64,000 nt of DNA, taken from NCBI GenBank assembly GCA_018340805.1, contig JACMZG010001913.1:2346082-2410081 (forward strand), read 5' to 3'. The notes under the pieces are model-generated. The model saw only the letters and a list, made by a program, of their open reading frames with translations, did no database searches and was not told the DNA's origin. Positions 35,409 through 46,779 of this stretch are shown here, one piece after another; within the stretch, counting starts at the first letter, position 1, and each line of letters starts with the position of its first letter. A program made the position numbers and the translations under genes. This DNA comes from Microvelia longipes. Lineage: Eukaryota; Arthropoda; Insecta; Hemiptera; Veliidae.

Positions 35409-35699
35409 CTGACACAACATAACATAAATAGGGATAAATAATAACAGACACAAAAAAGAACATTAGATAATAAGGAAAATTTAATTATATTTTAAGAAAA
35501 TAAATAATTATAATTATAAGACTTTAAAATAAATAAATGGTGATTTTAAGTACTGCAGTACAAAATACCTCTTCTACGACACAAGGATACGTAAGTATCC
35601 TTCTGTAGAGAGATAATCCTTATAAATTATATTAAAAAATAATAATGTACGAAAAATATTTGTAAATAAAGGATATGTTAATAAAAAAAAAAAAATAGT

Positions 35700-36026
35700 T
35701 CGATTGGAACTATACTATATTGTTATTTATTTCAACAATAAATAACAAGCTAGAAATAATAACAAGTAATAAATCGTATCGACTTAAAGCGGTTTAAGTT
35801 GAACAATCCAGCCTGTTTTTGAGATAAAATAGACCTTGTGGTTTATCCAAAAGTGGTTTTGTTCTTTACAAGATTTCAGAGAACAATTAATTTTGGTTTA
35901 AATTCGTGAAAGCTTAAATGCAAAAGATATCCGTGATTAAAACGTTAGAAAACCTATAAATTGTGAACAAATAAAATCCGTCCTTAGCTAATTTATTCAA
36001 ACTTCTAAAGTAATAGCAATTCTGTC
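35700..36026. other. Unannotated flank, inverted copy of 4504-4830
   Basis: No gene recognised. Immediately after the poly(A) run, tagttcgattggaactata is a near-palindrome. Confidence 0.5.
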
Positions 36027-36083
36027 TTCTATAGCTGTTTCTGAAGCTACATATCTTGTCTTAACTAAAAGAGGATATGCTGG

Positions 36084-36159
<76 letters not shown>

Positions 36160-36209
36160 GCCTTGTTTAGTTAAGACAAGGCATGTAGCTTCGGAAACAA
36201 CTATAGAAG
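36027..36209. mobile_element. Hairpin MITE-like element with (AT)n loop, contig B copy
   Basis: Arms begin ttctatagctgtttctgaag and end ttcggaaacaactatagaa; the interior is (AT)n plus tgccttg/caaggca complements. Another (AT)n tract follows at 36214-36285. Confidence 0.55.
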
Positions 36210-36228
36210 TAGTATATAATATATAATT

Positions 36229-36281
<53 letters not shown>

Positions 36282-36289
36282 CACTTTAC

Positions 36290-37680
36290 TTGTCTTAAGG
36301 TTTTCTGCAGAACTTGAAGTTAAATAATAGATGGTCATAAAAAGGCTTCTAAAGTTAAGTGGACCTCTATCTCTTTTATGTCTAGCATTAAGTATTTGAA
36401 ATTCGTCTGTATTTTATATGTCAACTCTTAGATCACCATATTTATCATTTTCTGGCATCGAGATATCATCTTTTAATTCTCCGTTTATAACAAAAATCAT
36501 TTTTATCTTCTTACGCTTCTTAAAATTTGTTATTTCTTTATTAACTTTGATTTATATTTACAACTATATTCTTAAGATGTACTATAGACCTGATGTATCG
36601 TTCTAAATTTTACGGCCTTTGTTTTAGGAGGCAAAGGTTTATTTTTTTTTTTTGGAAAAGATAAACGACACCCAATTTCGTTGTGTCGTGTTGATACCGC
36701 ATAGAAAATAATAGGTGTTGGAGAGAATAGCATTTGATCATTTTAACGGCGGAGAAAGATTTGTGGGATCTTATATGCTTAGAAGTGATAGTAGTACGTG
36801 TTTACATAGACTGTGTGTGAATGAGTTTTTGTGTTAGATTTAATTTTAGGATTCCCTGAAATATTAAAAAAATTTATCTCCCCCCACTAACATGACCCCA
36901 ATTTCATAAGTTCATTTTTCTTTGATAATTTTCTAAAATCCTAGACGCCCTGACCGGTATCGAAGCCGGACTGTCTGTCTATTACACTGCCCCCCCCCCC
37001 TACATTATGGTTATGACCTTACTTTATCACTTAAATAAGCAACATGTTTCAATTACCAACAATCACGTCTTTCCATATCACGTTTGTTGCAACACTATTT
37101 TATTCCATAACTCAGGCGTGCATTAAACTTTTGATAGGTTTACAGGAAAAATCGGTTCTGAAAAGCGAGAGCAGTAAATCAGACTCAACTAACACTAAAG
37201 TGCTCTGCTACCACATATTTCCCGCCCTTTTCCCACTTTCCCTTATCACTCTCTTCCTCTCCCCCAGTTTTCCCCGCAACTCTCCTCCTTTTCCCATTTA
37301 TCCCACGTCAAACTCAGAAAAATGCTTATTTTCTCTACCGGTTACGAAAATACCACTTTTTTCACTCCTCCGACTATCAGTCAAAATAAGTTGACATTAA
37401 ATATAGCAAAGTTGGCTAGGATACTTGTTGAAGTGATATATTATAGTCGAAACTTTTTATCCTTTATATACAGTCCTAACAATATAATAATTGATTTGTG
37501 GTATTAATGTCAACCTTATTTTATAGACTCGTTTATTAGCATTATATCTTTTCGAAATATTAACACCTCCTAATAAATTAATTTTTATCTTTTTAGCTAG
37601 ACATTAAAAATCAAGTCTAACTTTAGTCAATCGGTTTTCCTATTTTAACTCATATCATTTTTCTTTTCCTCATTTATACT
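36290..37680. other. Unannotated stretch, inverted copy of 2861-4240
   Basis: No gene recognised. The 62- and 116-codon frames mirror those of contig A and are not credible genes. A C-run lies at about 36990-37001. Confidence 0.5.
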
Positions 37681-38815
37681 GTAGGTATATGGGAAAGTAT
37701 TGTGTTTGCAAAAAAATCCGAAACCGGGATGTCACCGCAATTATCCGCTTCAGGCGTTTTTAAGGCCTCCTGAGTGGTTTTCGCAAAGTTGTCTGTGTGT
37801 GTGAGTGTCTGTTATCATCGTAGCTCTCAGTGTATTTATTCTAAAAATTTAAAACTTTGTACAAAAATTAGTTCCGCTGTAGTTGTGCTATTCAGAAATA
37901 ATTAACCCGCAATAATGGCACATTATTACGAGAACTTAAAAAACACGAAAATATAAAGCGATCCGATAAAAATTTACAGTGTATCGACAACTTTAAAAAC
38001 CTTGACAGCTCAGTTTAGGCACCACCGATTCTAAAAAAAAATCCCTACAAAAAGGCAGCGGGGAAAAAACTTTGTAAACAAATCAGGTTATGTTACCCGT
38101 GTTTTCTTGGCGATGTTTCTAACATTTCTTTTGTGTAGTTTTATTATTTAGGAAGTATGCAAATGTGGAAAAAAATGAATTGTTAAGGGAATAATAAACA
38201 CAAGAAGAACCACAAACGAAGTGAACGAATGCCGGAAGGAGGTTTTTTCCCTACAGGGGTTATGGGAGTAGGGATTTTTTTTTCTCTTTTAGAGAGGGGT
38301 TGGCAGCGGCTTTCTCTGATTGGTCGATCCCAAAATGCTTATGACCTTGGGGATTTTTAAACTTAACGATACATTGTAGCACGCATGTAGCCATCTATAA
38401 GACTAACATATGTGCTAAGTTTCATCACATTATCAGCATTAGTTCAATTTTTATCGATTGACTTCTATACGTTTTTTTAAAAAAATGGTAAAATATCAGA
38501 AAATAATCTGACTTAAAATTTGGTTGTAGTATACAGCTTTACGTAGTTATAAGTACGCCAAGTTCCGTTTTAATATGACTAGTGTATCTATGATTTTTGT
38601 GGTCAGTACCTAGATAGGTAACCGCTGGAAAGCAAACGGATCTATTTACTCTCTGAGGACGAGCAAAGCGAGTTCAAATACGTCATCCAGTGTATATTTA
38701 ATGCCTTTTATATTGCGAGGACGAGCGAAGCGTGTCTGAAATGGTAGAATGAGCGTAGCGAATCCGAGGTAATGAGGAAAAGTTTCGAGGTACCCCGTAC
38801 CCGATTTTTTTAACC
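37680..38815 (-). repeat. F1 copy with internal insertion (contig B)
   Basis: Inverted counterpart of 1700-2860, including the same insertion of about 350 bp. The MULE-free site reads ggtatatg at 37684-37691. Confidence 0.75.
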
Positions 38816-38829
38816 TCGATTTAACTTCT

Positions 38830-39175
38830 TTTCAACCTTCAGAGAACAATTTGAGTTAGGCATATTAAGCTAAAACTTATTTTGACCTTCAGAGGGCAAT
38901 TGAGTTAGGTTAAGCTAAGCTATTTTGACCTTCAGAGGGGCAATTTTAGTTAGGCTTATTAAGCTAAGCTTATTTTGACCTTCAGAGGGGCAATTTGAGT
39001 TAGGCTTATTAAGCTAAGCTTATTTTGACCTTCAGAGGGGCAATTTTAGTTAGGCTTATTAAGCTAAGCTTATTTTGACCTTCAGAGGGGCAATTTGAGT
39101 TAGGCTTATTAAGCTAAGCTTATTTTTACCTTCAGAGAGGTAATTTAGGTTAGGCTTATTAAGTTAAGCTTTTCA
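38830..39175 (-). repeat. Tandem repeat, about 50-bp unit (contig B)
   Basis: Inverted counterpart of the 1358-1690 array. Copy number and the position of the partial unit differ slightly. Confidence 0.85.
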
Positions 39176-40250
39176 GTCAATGTAATGAATAACTTCGTGT
39201 ACGGTACCTAGGAACTTTTCGGCGCTACATAGGATTTGCTACGCTTATTTTTACTACTTCGGACTCTTGTTTCGCTCCTTCTAAGATAGTTAACAGTTGT
39301 ACAAGGTGGACACTAGCGCTCGGTGCGGTATTTGATGCAACTAATGCAACTAGCTCCTGTTTTTTTAGGACCACCTTAAACCAGGGAGTTGGACCACTGT
39401 GTCCCGCGCCCCCACCCCTACTGTATGAATTTCGACATTACTAACTAATACAATAAAGTAATTTGCCAGAACGAATTTTAACAAAAAAAATAGTTGGCGT
39501 AAGATTTTCCTTTGTTTTTAAAGCGCTTCCCCCTCCACTGAGTAGGAAGCGCTTTTTTCGCTCTGAGAGATGAGAAAATAGATCTATAAAAGATTTGTTA
39601 AAGTCCATAAACTAGCGTATTTGACTCTTGACAAGGAAAAAAAACTTTAAGATTTATTCTATTTGATTTCTTTACTTTAAAATGTTTCACGTTTAAAAAA
39701 ATGTTCGAATAGCGTAAACATCCTTGAAAAAAAAATCTTAAAAACATCTCCTTTTTTCAAAATGCCTTAAAAATTTTACTTTCAAAAGTTTTTATGTTTA
39801 AACTTGGTACATCATGCTTTTCTTGGAGAACAAGTCATGTTTATTCTTGTTTTTTTTGTGTTGTTTTTTTTTCGTGTTTTTCTTTGTTGGAAAAACATTG
39901 TTTGACGTAAGAAGCCCTTACTTGTCGAGAATCCCATGTATAATATAGGTAAGTGTAGACTTTGATACTTTGCGTTTTTTCTACTACTAAGACCATGCTT
40001 GCCTTTCATTATGACAACTAAATCGATACTTTACTATATTGAAGTGAAGGTACATTTCAAGTAGAAGACATTAAAATACGGACTGAAAAAGCTTTATATT
40101 AAAATAAGTTAATAAGTTACCTGCTTTGTTTTTAAACACTGATTTATCTCTTTTTCTCACTTAAACCGTCAGTATATAGAAGTATTGTGTCTGCAACCAG
40201 GATGTCAGCGGAATCATCCTTTTCAGGTGTTTTTTAAACCTCCTGAGTGG
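39176..40250. other. Unannotated stretch, inverted copy of 284-1350
   Basis: No gene recognised. Carries the AAGCGCTTCC hairpin near 39524-39557 and, at 40185-40250, an F1-like end. Confidence 0.5.
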
Positions 40251-40445
40251 AGTCACCCGTGGTTTAGTGGTTAAGGTACGCGGCATATACACAGAATGAA
40301 TGGACTTTAAACTTCCGAGTTTATTTAGTCATGGGTTCAATCCCAGCACGGGCATGGGGCATTTTTATGAGAGCGATAAAAATGTTGTGTACCACGTCCT
40401 TCAGAAGGGACGTAAAGCCAGTGGTCACATTGTGGTTGCAAACAC
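40251..40445 (+). mobile_element. tRNA-derived SINE, contig B copy
   Basis: tRNA-like head with gtggtttagtggttaaggta (A box) at 40259-40278 and gggttcaatcccagc (B box) near 40334-40348. The body contains the self-complementary pair gtccttcagaagggac. Same element as 86-283. Confidence 0.7.
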
Positions 40446-40465
40446 CTAAATTGAAACATAATTTA

Positions 40466-40992
40466 GAATAATACTATATATAAAGGAGCACTACTGATAA
40501 CACGAAAGCCGGTTCACTGGTGCAACTAAGTAATGCTGCCACCCTAACAATACAATTTTCTAAAAAAAAAGTTGGCAATACTTCCGGTTGCTGAATTATA
40601 TGTTCTATTATTAATTAATGATTCATTATTCATAAAATACTAATATAAATATCGGTGCATTACAATATTTTAAGCATTTTAAATTGTACTTTAACGTATT
40701 TATTAAAATTATATATAAAAAGTAGTCCTCGTCAACTAAATGTAGATTCTTGTATTCCGCCACCCTTTTGCCATCTAAGACCGGTTTTATTAAATACTCA
40801 ACAGGTGTTTTAAGTTTTTATATTGGTTATTACGATCTTTCTTCATTAATAGATATTTATGACAAATATTTAAAATATTGTTTTTTTGTCAGGTTGGCAG
40901 CATTACTTAGTTGCACCAGTCAACCGGCTTTCGTGTTATCAGTGGAATTACATTGTGTTTACGGTCCTGTGCTCCTATATATAGTATTATTT
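40466..40992 (+). mobile_element. TA-target MITE, complete, 527 bp
   Basis: Flanked by TA at 40464-40465 and 40993-40994. Ends gaataatactatatataaag and ctatatatagtattattt are complementary, with about 100-bp imperfect inverted arms. The partial copy at 1-68 is its contig A counterpart. The 81-codon frame inside is not a gene. Confidence 0.88.
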
Positions 40993-40994
40993 TA

Positions 40995-43900
40995 ACCATA
41001 TAAGGCTCAGTTAAATGTTATCGTTTCAATAAAACTAATTTTATTAAAACCTAATAACAGTTTTAGATGAGGTACTTTACCGGAGCAAGGTCATAAAACA
41101 ACAACCATTTTTTAAATAACAAGTTATTTGTTTCCCTTCTGCATTACAGTATTTTTATAAACTACAATTTTCTCATATTTCAACTCAATCTTAGTGTTAG
41201 ATCTTACTTCTCAAACTTAGGAATGAAATTACGGAAGTGGTTAAGTCGGTGAAATAGTTACTTAAACAGCATAATGTAAAGTTCTAAGCTCTGACACGAA
41301 AACGAGATAGTTGAAATTTATTATTTGAGTAATGGCTACTTATAAAATGAAATTTAGTAATTTATTTAATACCAGAAAGGGTAAATTATGTTGCATTTCA
41401 ACACGGTTAGTTTATTTCCCTATAAACTCAAGTAAAATATTTTTCCTTTAGGGAGTTATGGTGCATTTAAATATAATTGTAAAAAAATCAAAACACCCTA
41501 GAGGACAAACGAACTGGAGTTGAGTTGTTTATGCTGCAGGCTATTGAGTTAATTTCGGTGTTTTCCTCGTCTTTGGATATATTAGAGTTAAGTATCTACG
41601 CTTGCTGGATTGACTTATCTCATAGAATGTTTGTATTGACTCATACTTTGGTATCTGTTTCATGTTGCATGGTGTGTTTTAACTTGTCACTTATTTCGCA
41701 TATCTATATTCGAGTGGAATTTCATATATTTTGTGAAGAAGATATTTCATAGGTGTCCTGAACTCTTAGATAATAGGAATCGACTGTTGTGATCATCTTT
41801 CAACAGTGATATGGATTTGTATGTTATCCATTAGAGTGTTTACAATAGCGAGCTTTTTATTGTCATACGCTGCAAATTTGGTTCCTCAGTTATAGACAAT
41901 AGTTTTTAAGCTGATAGATTATTCAAAGGATACACCTGATACATAGAGGCTTTGATGATTGAATTAGTGTCAGGCTGTTAAAAAATATAAAAACACTTTT
42001 AAATCGTTATGTCATTATGCTGAGACTCGCTATTTTATTACGATGTCAATTACAGACTCGTATTAGACTGAATAGCTGTTCTCTCGGTGAGCTGATATTA
42101 GAATATAAGTTACCGATTATCGTACATTTTGATTTAAGCTGAAAGAAATTAGTATAACATTGTTAGACTGAAGTTCATTTGTTGTTAGTTTTTTAATCTG
42201 ACAACAATTAGTAAGAATTTACCGAAACCATGTTCAGTACTAACATAATTAATCTCAGTACGGTGGAATGCATTTTGCTATTGTGGATTGATGACTGCGA
42301 TGCTCCTCAGAGTAGGGAGTATTTATATTAGACAATTCGTTAAATATAGTGGTCAACAATCAAAATCAACTAAGTTGGAGAAGATGATACATGAAGAGAG
42401 TATTATTACTAGTTGAAGGGGCATACGTTTGTATTCTTTACAATATGAAGATGGCATAGAAAGTTCATCTGCTCTGCGTGAGCTTGCTCGCTTGTTTGAA
42501 CGTCTCTCATCTTTACAAAGGCTTCGTTCCACGTTAAATGTGGAGGTATTATAAGCTGTGTATATGTTATTACTATATATGTGTTGGTGCTTATGTAGTG
42601 CTCTCTTTGTACATAGGTTTTTGTGCTATGATATCTTTGATTTGTATATTTTTAGTACGTGGTTACTATGTAAGAGTCTGTAATTTTTGTTAGTCTGTGT
42701 ATGAGTAGGATTCTCTCGTCTACAGTACATCTAGCAATGCCCCACTATAATATTGAATTTTGAGAAATTGTGGACTTTTTACTATTTGATCACGTCAGAG
42801 TGGTAATTAATTTTAGGTGCAATGTTTCTTGGTGTTGATATAAAACTCTCTCTATGATTCATGATCACTCTTAGATCTGCTACAAATCTTTCTATTTTTG
42901 TAGAGGTGATTTATGCTTATGTTCCTATTCATAACATTAAAGTAATAATGAGCTTCTTGCTTATTAAGCGATAGGCTTATAGCTGGCGTTCATGGCTCGC
43001 GCGTTTCGCTGCAGACTTGTTCCGATAGCAGTGCTTGTCGCAGAGTTTGTGTTTTTGACGCTGATTTTTCTAAGGCATTGTTCCTGGAAGACCAATGTAT
43101 TTTTAGTTGACAAGATAGTGTACTTCTCGTTTTTATTTTAGTGTTTTTCGATGAGGTCACTTTATGTGTCAATCTAGACATTCTAAAGTATAGTTCCCCT
43201 TTATTCAGTATGTCAATGGTCACTCGAAGATGAGTATAGATAGTCGTGATGCCTATTGATGTTGCGGATTAATAAGTTATTTTTGGTATGTCTTGTAACG
43301 GTGTTACATTGTAGTGTTGTTACACTCTTTAACCCATGTTTATACAATTATATGATACTTTATTTATAATAGTTGTTTTATGTTTATGATCCGTGGTATC
43401 TTGAGAGCAATGACGCATTCGATTATAGTATTGTCTATTCAACATGTGTTTATTTAACTAGAAGGACAACCAGTGATATATGACAGTATATTCTTACTCA
43501 CAAATATATATTAAGGACTAATATCTGCGAATACTTGTGTATTCGTGTCTTTAAAACTCTTTATTAAGTTGTCTAACTATTGTCTAGTCATTAAACTATA
43601 CCGAGTACATAACTTATTTATTAGCTATCATGGTCGCGTATGATTCTGATAGATGATTTGATATTTTGTCTCTTTGGTAGTATGTGATTTGACTATTTTT
43701 GTACTTTGGCATGTTGATGGCTGATATTAGAGAATAGTATTTGAGTATAATAAAACGCTCTTAGAATATTATATTGTATAAATAGTGTTATATATTAAAT
43801 CTTTAAGTTATTATGGCATACGCTAATCTAATAAGCAATTTTTAATATTGTGCATAATGTTTTATTTATAAATTTGTATAACTTACCGTATGCTACGGAC

Positions 43901-44798
43901 TAAGTGTCTCAATCTGAGTAATTATTCAATAAATACACTTCTTAAATTTATGATAAGTATTTTATATTCAATATATATTAAGTAATAGATATTTTATTAT
44001 TTGACCTAATTAGTAAATTATATAATTAATACATATTTACATCATAATAAAATATCGTAGAACTAGTAATAATCAATTAATAAATGAATATTAAATGAAT
44101 ATTACTATTTCCTCCAAAATAAACCGCAAATAGTATTATATACACCAGCAGCTCGTACGATTTCTTATATGATGATAATTTGCAACTTACCGAATCAGCA
44201 AACCTTGTTGTCATTTGTTTTATTATTTGTCGTTAATAGTATTATCATATTAGTATATTATATGGTCTTAGCTTATTTACTGTTAATTCCCTATTTGTTA
44301 ATTAGTCAGATATATATTATTTCTTCATATTTATTATACCTACAATGTTTGTGTGTTTAGGTTTTTTTTATTCTGTGCTCGTTTTTATTTCGATTTTATT
44401 TACAGAATAATATTCTTTGGTATCTTATATTTTCGTATCTACTCGATTAAACCGTCTTGGTCTATTGATATTCCCATGGTGACTGAAGACGTGATTTGGG
44501 AGCACTCGCGTCTTAGCTTGCGAGTGTCAGTATGAACATATAGAATTCTTCTTCCTCACAGAATTTTTCCCCGGGCTTGTAAAACGTGTCAATATCAATT
44601 GGATTTTAGCCTGTTCATGTATATGTCCGTATTAATAAAAAACTGTTATAAATGCATTATACTAACGCAGTTATCAGGAATGCTCATCTCGCCACTTGTT
44701 AAGTTATTATGGAATATATCAAGTTTTTGACAAGTACAGATATAATTTGTGCATTCGAGAACATCAAAGCGTAAACGAACACGAAAGCAAAGATTTTA
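40995..44798. other. Low-structure AT-rich DNA without recognised elements
   Basis: No gene, RNA or repeat family is recognised in this 3.8 kb. Open frames of 60-77 codons (for example 41525-41752 and 42990-43223 on the minus strand) have no motif. A short hairpin (CACTCGC/GCGAGTG) lies at 44503-44526. If contig B is an inverted haplotig, this is the sequence that should lie to the left of window position 1. Confidence 0.5.
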
Positions 44799-45798
44799 NN
44801 NNNNNNNNNNNNNNNNNNNNNNNNNNNNNNNNNNNNNNNNNNNNNNNNNNNNNNNNNNNNNNNNNNNNNNNNNNNNNNNNNNNNNNNNNNNNNNNNNNNN
44901 NNNNNNNNNNNNNNNNNNNNNNNNNNNNNNNNNNNNNNNNNNNNNNNNNNNNNNNNNNNNNNNNNNNNNNNNNNNNNNNNNNNNNNNNNNNNNNNNNNNN
45001 NNNNNNNNNNNNNNNNNNNNNNNNNNNNNNNNNNNNNNNNNNNNNNNNNNNNNNNNNNNNNNNNNNNNNNNNNNNNNNNNNNNNNNNNNNNNNNNNNNNN
45101 NNNNNNNNNNNNNNNNNNNNNNNNNNNNNNNNNNNNNNNNNNNNNNNNNNNNNNNNNNNNNNNNNNNNNNNNNNNNNNNNNNNNNNNNNNNNNNNNNNNN
45201 NNNNNNNNNNNNNNNNNNNNNNNNNNNNNNNNNNNNNNNNNNNNNNNNNNNNNNNNNNNNNNNNNNNNNNNNNNNNNNNNNNNNNNNNNNNNNNNNNNNN
45301 NNNNNNNNNNNNNNNNNNNNNNNNNNNNNNNNNNNNNNNNNNNNNNNNNNNNNNNNNNNNNNNNNNNNNNNNNNNNNNNNNNNNNNNNNNNNNNNNNNNN
45401 NNNNNNNNNNNNNNNNNNNNNNNNNNNNNNNNNNNNNNNNNNNNNNNNNNNNNNNNNNNNNNNNNNNNNNNNNNNNNNNNNNNNNNNNNNNNNNNNNNNN
45501 NNNNNNNNNNNNNNNNNNNNNNNNNNNNNNNNNNNNNNNNNNNNNNNNNNNNNNNNNNNNNNNNNNNNNNNNNNNNNNNNNNNNNNNNNNNNNNNNNNNN
45601 NNNNNNNNNNNNNNNNNNNNNNNNNNNNNNNNNNNNNNNNNNNNNNNNNNNNNNNNNNNNNNNNNNNNNNNNNNNNNNNNNNNNNNNNNNNNNNNNNNNN
45701 NNNNNNNNNNNNNNNNNNNNNNNNNNNNNNNNNNNNNNNNNNNNNNNNNNNNNNNNNNNNNNNNNNNNNNNNNNNNNNNNNNNNNNNNNNNNNNNNNN
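44799..45798. other. Assembly gap (1000 N)
   Basis: Exactly 1000 unknown bases; a scaffold gap. Confidence 0.99.
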
Positions 45799-46469
45799 TC
45801 GCTAATCTTAAGAATATAGAATTTGCCAAATATATACTGCAACACGTCTTTGGACTCACTTTGCTCGTCCTCACATAGTAAATACAAATGTTTTATTTCC
45901 AGCGGTCACCCATTCAGGAATGACCTCTCTGATTCTGCTTTACTTTTATGAAAGTCATGGACATACTTTTCGCATTAAAACAAAATCTATGTACTTGTTT
46001 ATTATGAAGGTATACAGTTGTACCAAATTTCTATTAAATTTGATATTTTTTTCATTATTTTAAAATTAATTAAAAAACATACACAAGCAATTTGATAAAA
46101 CTTAAACTAATGGTGATAATGAGATGAAACTTAACACATATGTTAGTCTTATACTTGGCTACAAGCGTGGCAAATATTGATTTGGCCGTATTATTTTACG
46201 CGTTTAATGATTTTTCGACATTTTATCCGGTCGTTATTACGGGTTAGTGACGTCATAAAAAATAGTTTCCAAACAGCACAACTACATGCATAGATTAAGT
46301 TTTGTACCTAGTAGCAACTCTCTAGCATAAATCACTAGGACAAACACAAATAACGATGGACACTATGTGATAACCACCGTTGAAGGCCTTAAATACACCT
46401 GAAACGGATAATTTCGGTGACATCCCGGTTTTGGATTATTTTGCCAATACAATATCCTTCTTATATACC
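45799..46469 (+). repeat. F1 copy that received the MULE (contig C)
   Basis: Nearly identical to 24142-24816, starting inside the F1 element and ending at ttatatacc (46461-46469). F1 sequence resumes after the MULE at 60076 (ttatatacctactgtataaa). Confidence 0.85.
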
Positions 46470-46779
46470 GGTACTCACTATTTCACCGAACTGCCGAACT
46501 TTTGCCGGAACTAGTGTATAGCTAAGTGATATGTAAAAAACGCTCAAAAATTAAATAAAAATATTGTATAAGATTGTAAAAAATATTAACATTTGTGTAA
46601 TAGACTATAAATTAATATACTGTATTGCGGAATTTAACATACCTGTTCGTAAAAGAAACATATTATTTAACACAATACTTTATTAAAAAATAATAATTAT
46701 TAAACTACTAATATAATAACAAACAGTAGGAAACTATAAATAATTAATAATTAGAATTATATATAGAATATATTTTTGC

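Larger units (their letters stand above)
30850..35695 (+). mobile_element. Non-LTR retrotransposon (Jockey/CR1-like), better preserved copy
   Basis: The order is ORF1 (PHD finger, acidic segment, coiled coil, RNA-binding-like C-terminus), then ORF2 (APE endonuclease, reverse transcriptase), a 3' UTR with AATAAA at 35665-35670, and a 13-nt poly(A) run at 35683-35695. The 5' end is placed approximately, just upstream of ORF1; no target duplication was identified. The poly(A) tail favours a Jockey-like clade, while the PHD-type ORF1 is also seen in CR1-like elements, so the clade is open. It is the inverted counterpart of 4833-9640. Confidence 0.9.

Noticed and set aside
1..40532. The 10-kb inverted arms as TIRs of one giant transposon such as a Maverick
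   Set aside because: The arms contain several unrelated nested elements, no Maverick genes lie between them, and both ends coincide with a gap or the window edge.
42990..43223. 77-codon minus-strand frame as a gene
   Set aside because: No motif, no homology recognised and no second supporting feature.
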